From CAZIKF01 sp964539825 (GTDB lineage: Bacteria; Muiribacteriota; UBA6191): a DNA stretch of 52,480 nt. Shown one piece after another: positions 52,479 to 52,480 of the stretch. Made by a program: the position numbers and the translations under genes. Location: positions 1 to 52,480 of the forward strand of contig CAZIKF010000036.1 of assembly GCA_964539825.1 (NCBI GenBank). The letters run 5' to 3'. The stretch's first letter is position 1, and each line of letters begins with the position of its first letter. Below the pieces are notes generated by a model. That model was not told the DNA's origin. It saw only the letters and a list, made by a program, of their open reading frames with translations, and did not search any database.

Positions 52479-52480
52479 CT

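Overview
The window is chromosomal DNA of a diderm (Gram-negative) bacterium that I cannot place to phylum. It carries lipopolysaccharide genes (lpxK, and hldD for the core heptose precursor) and also an outer-membrane porin with an SLH anchor, a combination seen in several deep-branching diderm lineages. Other markers are menaquinone synthesis by the futalosine route (mqnB, mqnD), a PilT-type ATPase, HD-GYP signalling and a threonyl-tRNA synthetase without a TGS domain. Genes are densely packed, with many 4-bp stop/start overlaps.

Layout. 1-3184 is an accessory island: a 133-bp tandem array, a ribbon-helix-helix/PIN toxin-antitoxin operon with a perfect 21-bp palindromic operator, an orphan Imm53-like immunity gene, an IS3-family transposase remnant, an HD-domain hydrolase, an unknown gene, and three copies of a short CTAGTCTGACCCC repeat. 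3185-9869 holds a secreted phospholipase D-like protein, hldD, thrS, an MBL-fold hydrolase and an RlmI-like methyltransferase. 10116-15853 holds a double-SUMF1 secreted protein, the kamA-mqnB-mqnD operon, a 2-Cys peroxiredoxin preceded by a possible Cys-containing leader peptide, and a small thioredoxin-like protein. 16648-19689 holds lpxK and the SLH porin, separated by an element with crossing inverted repeats. 19958-28093 is one run: pilT, a cNMP/GAF sensor, uvrA, a metal-site-less MBL-fold protein, a site-2-protease-like membrane protein without HExxH, and an adenosine-deaminase-family enzyme. 28100-36020 is mixed: ygfZ, an inositol-monophosphatase family protein, a receiver-kinase hybrid, and a GAF/HD-GYP protein. 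36136-44330 joins glycogen/alpha-glucan enzymes (glgB, pulA) to a siderophore/cobalamin-type ABC importer. 44378-52230 has an extended -10 promoter, a lipoprotein and a roughly 2180-residue repetitive surface protein. The window ends with a tRNA-Gly(CCC) that has its own promoter.

How the genes work together. mqnB and mqnD act in one pathway, and the deaminase at 26801 might supply MqnB with futalosine. pilT overlaps the cNMP/GAF gene by one base and is probably regulated by or with it. The uvrA-to-deaminase run contains two adjacent proteins that keep hydrolase folds but have lost the metal-binding motifs. The lipoprotein and giant repeat protein look like one surface-display operon. A palindromic repeat family (core GTCATCCCG...CTTGA...CGGGATCC) recurs at 1-385, 2861-2895, 17866-18050 and 52263-52287.
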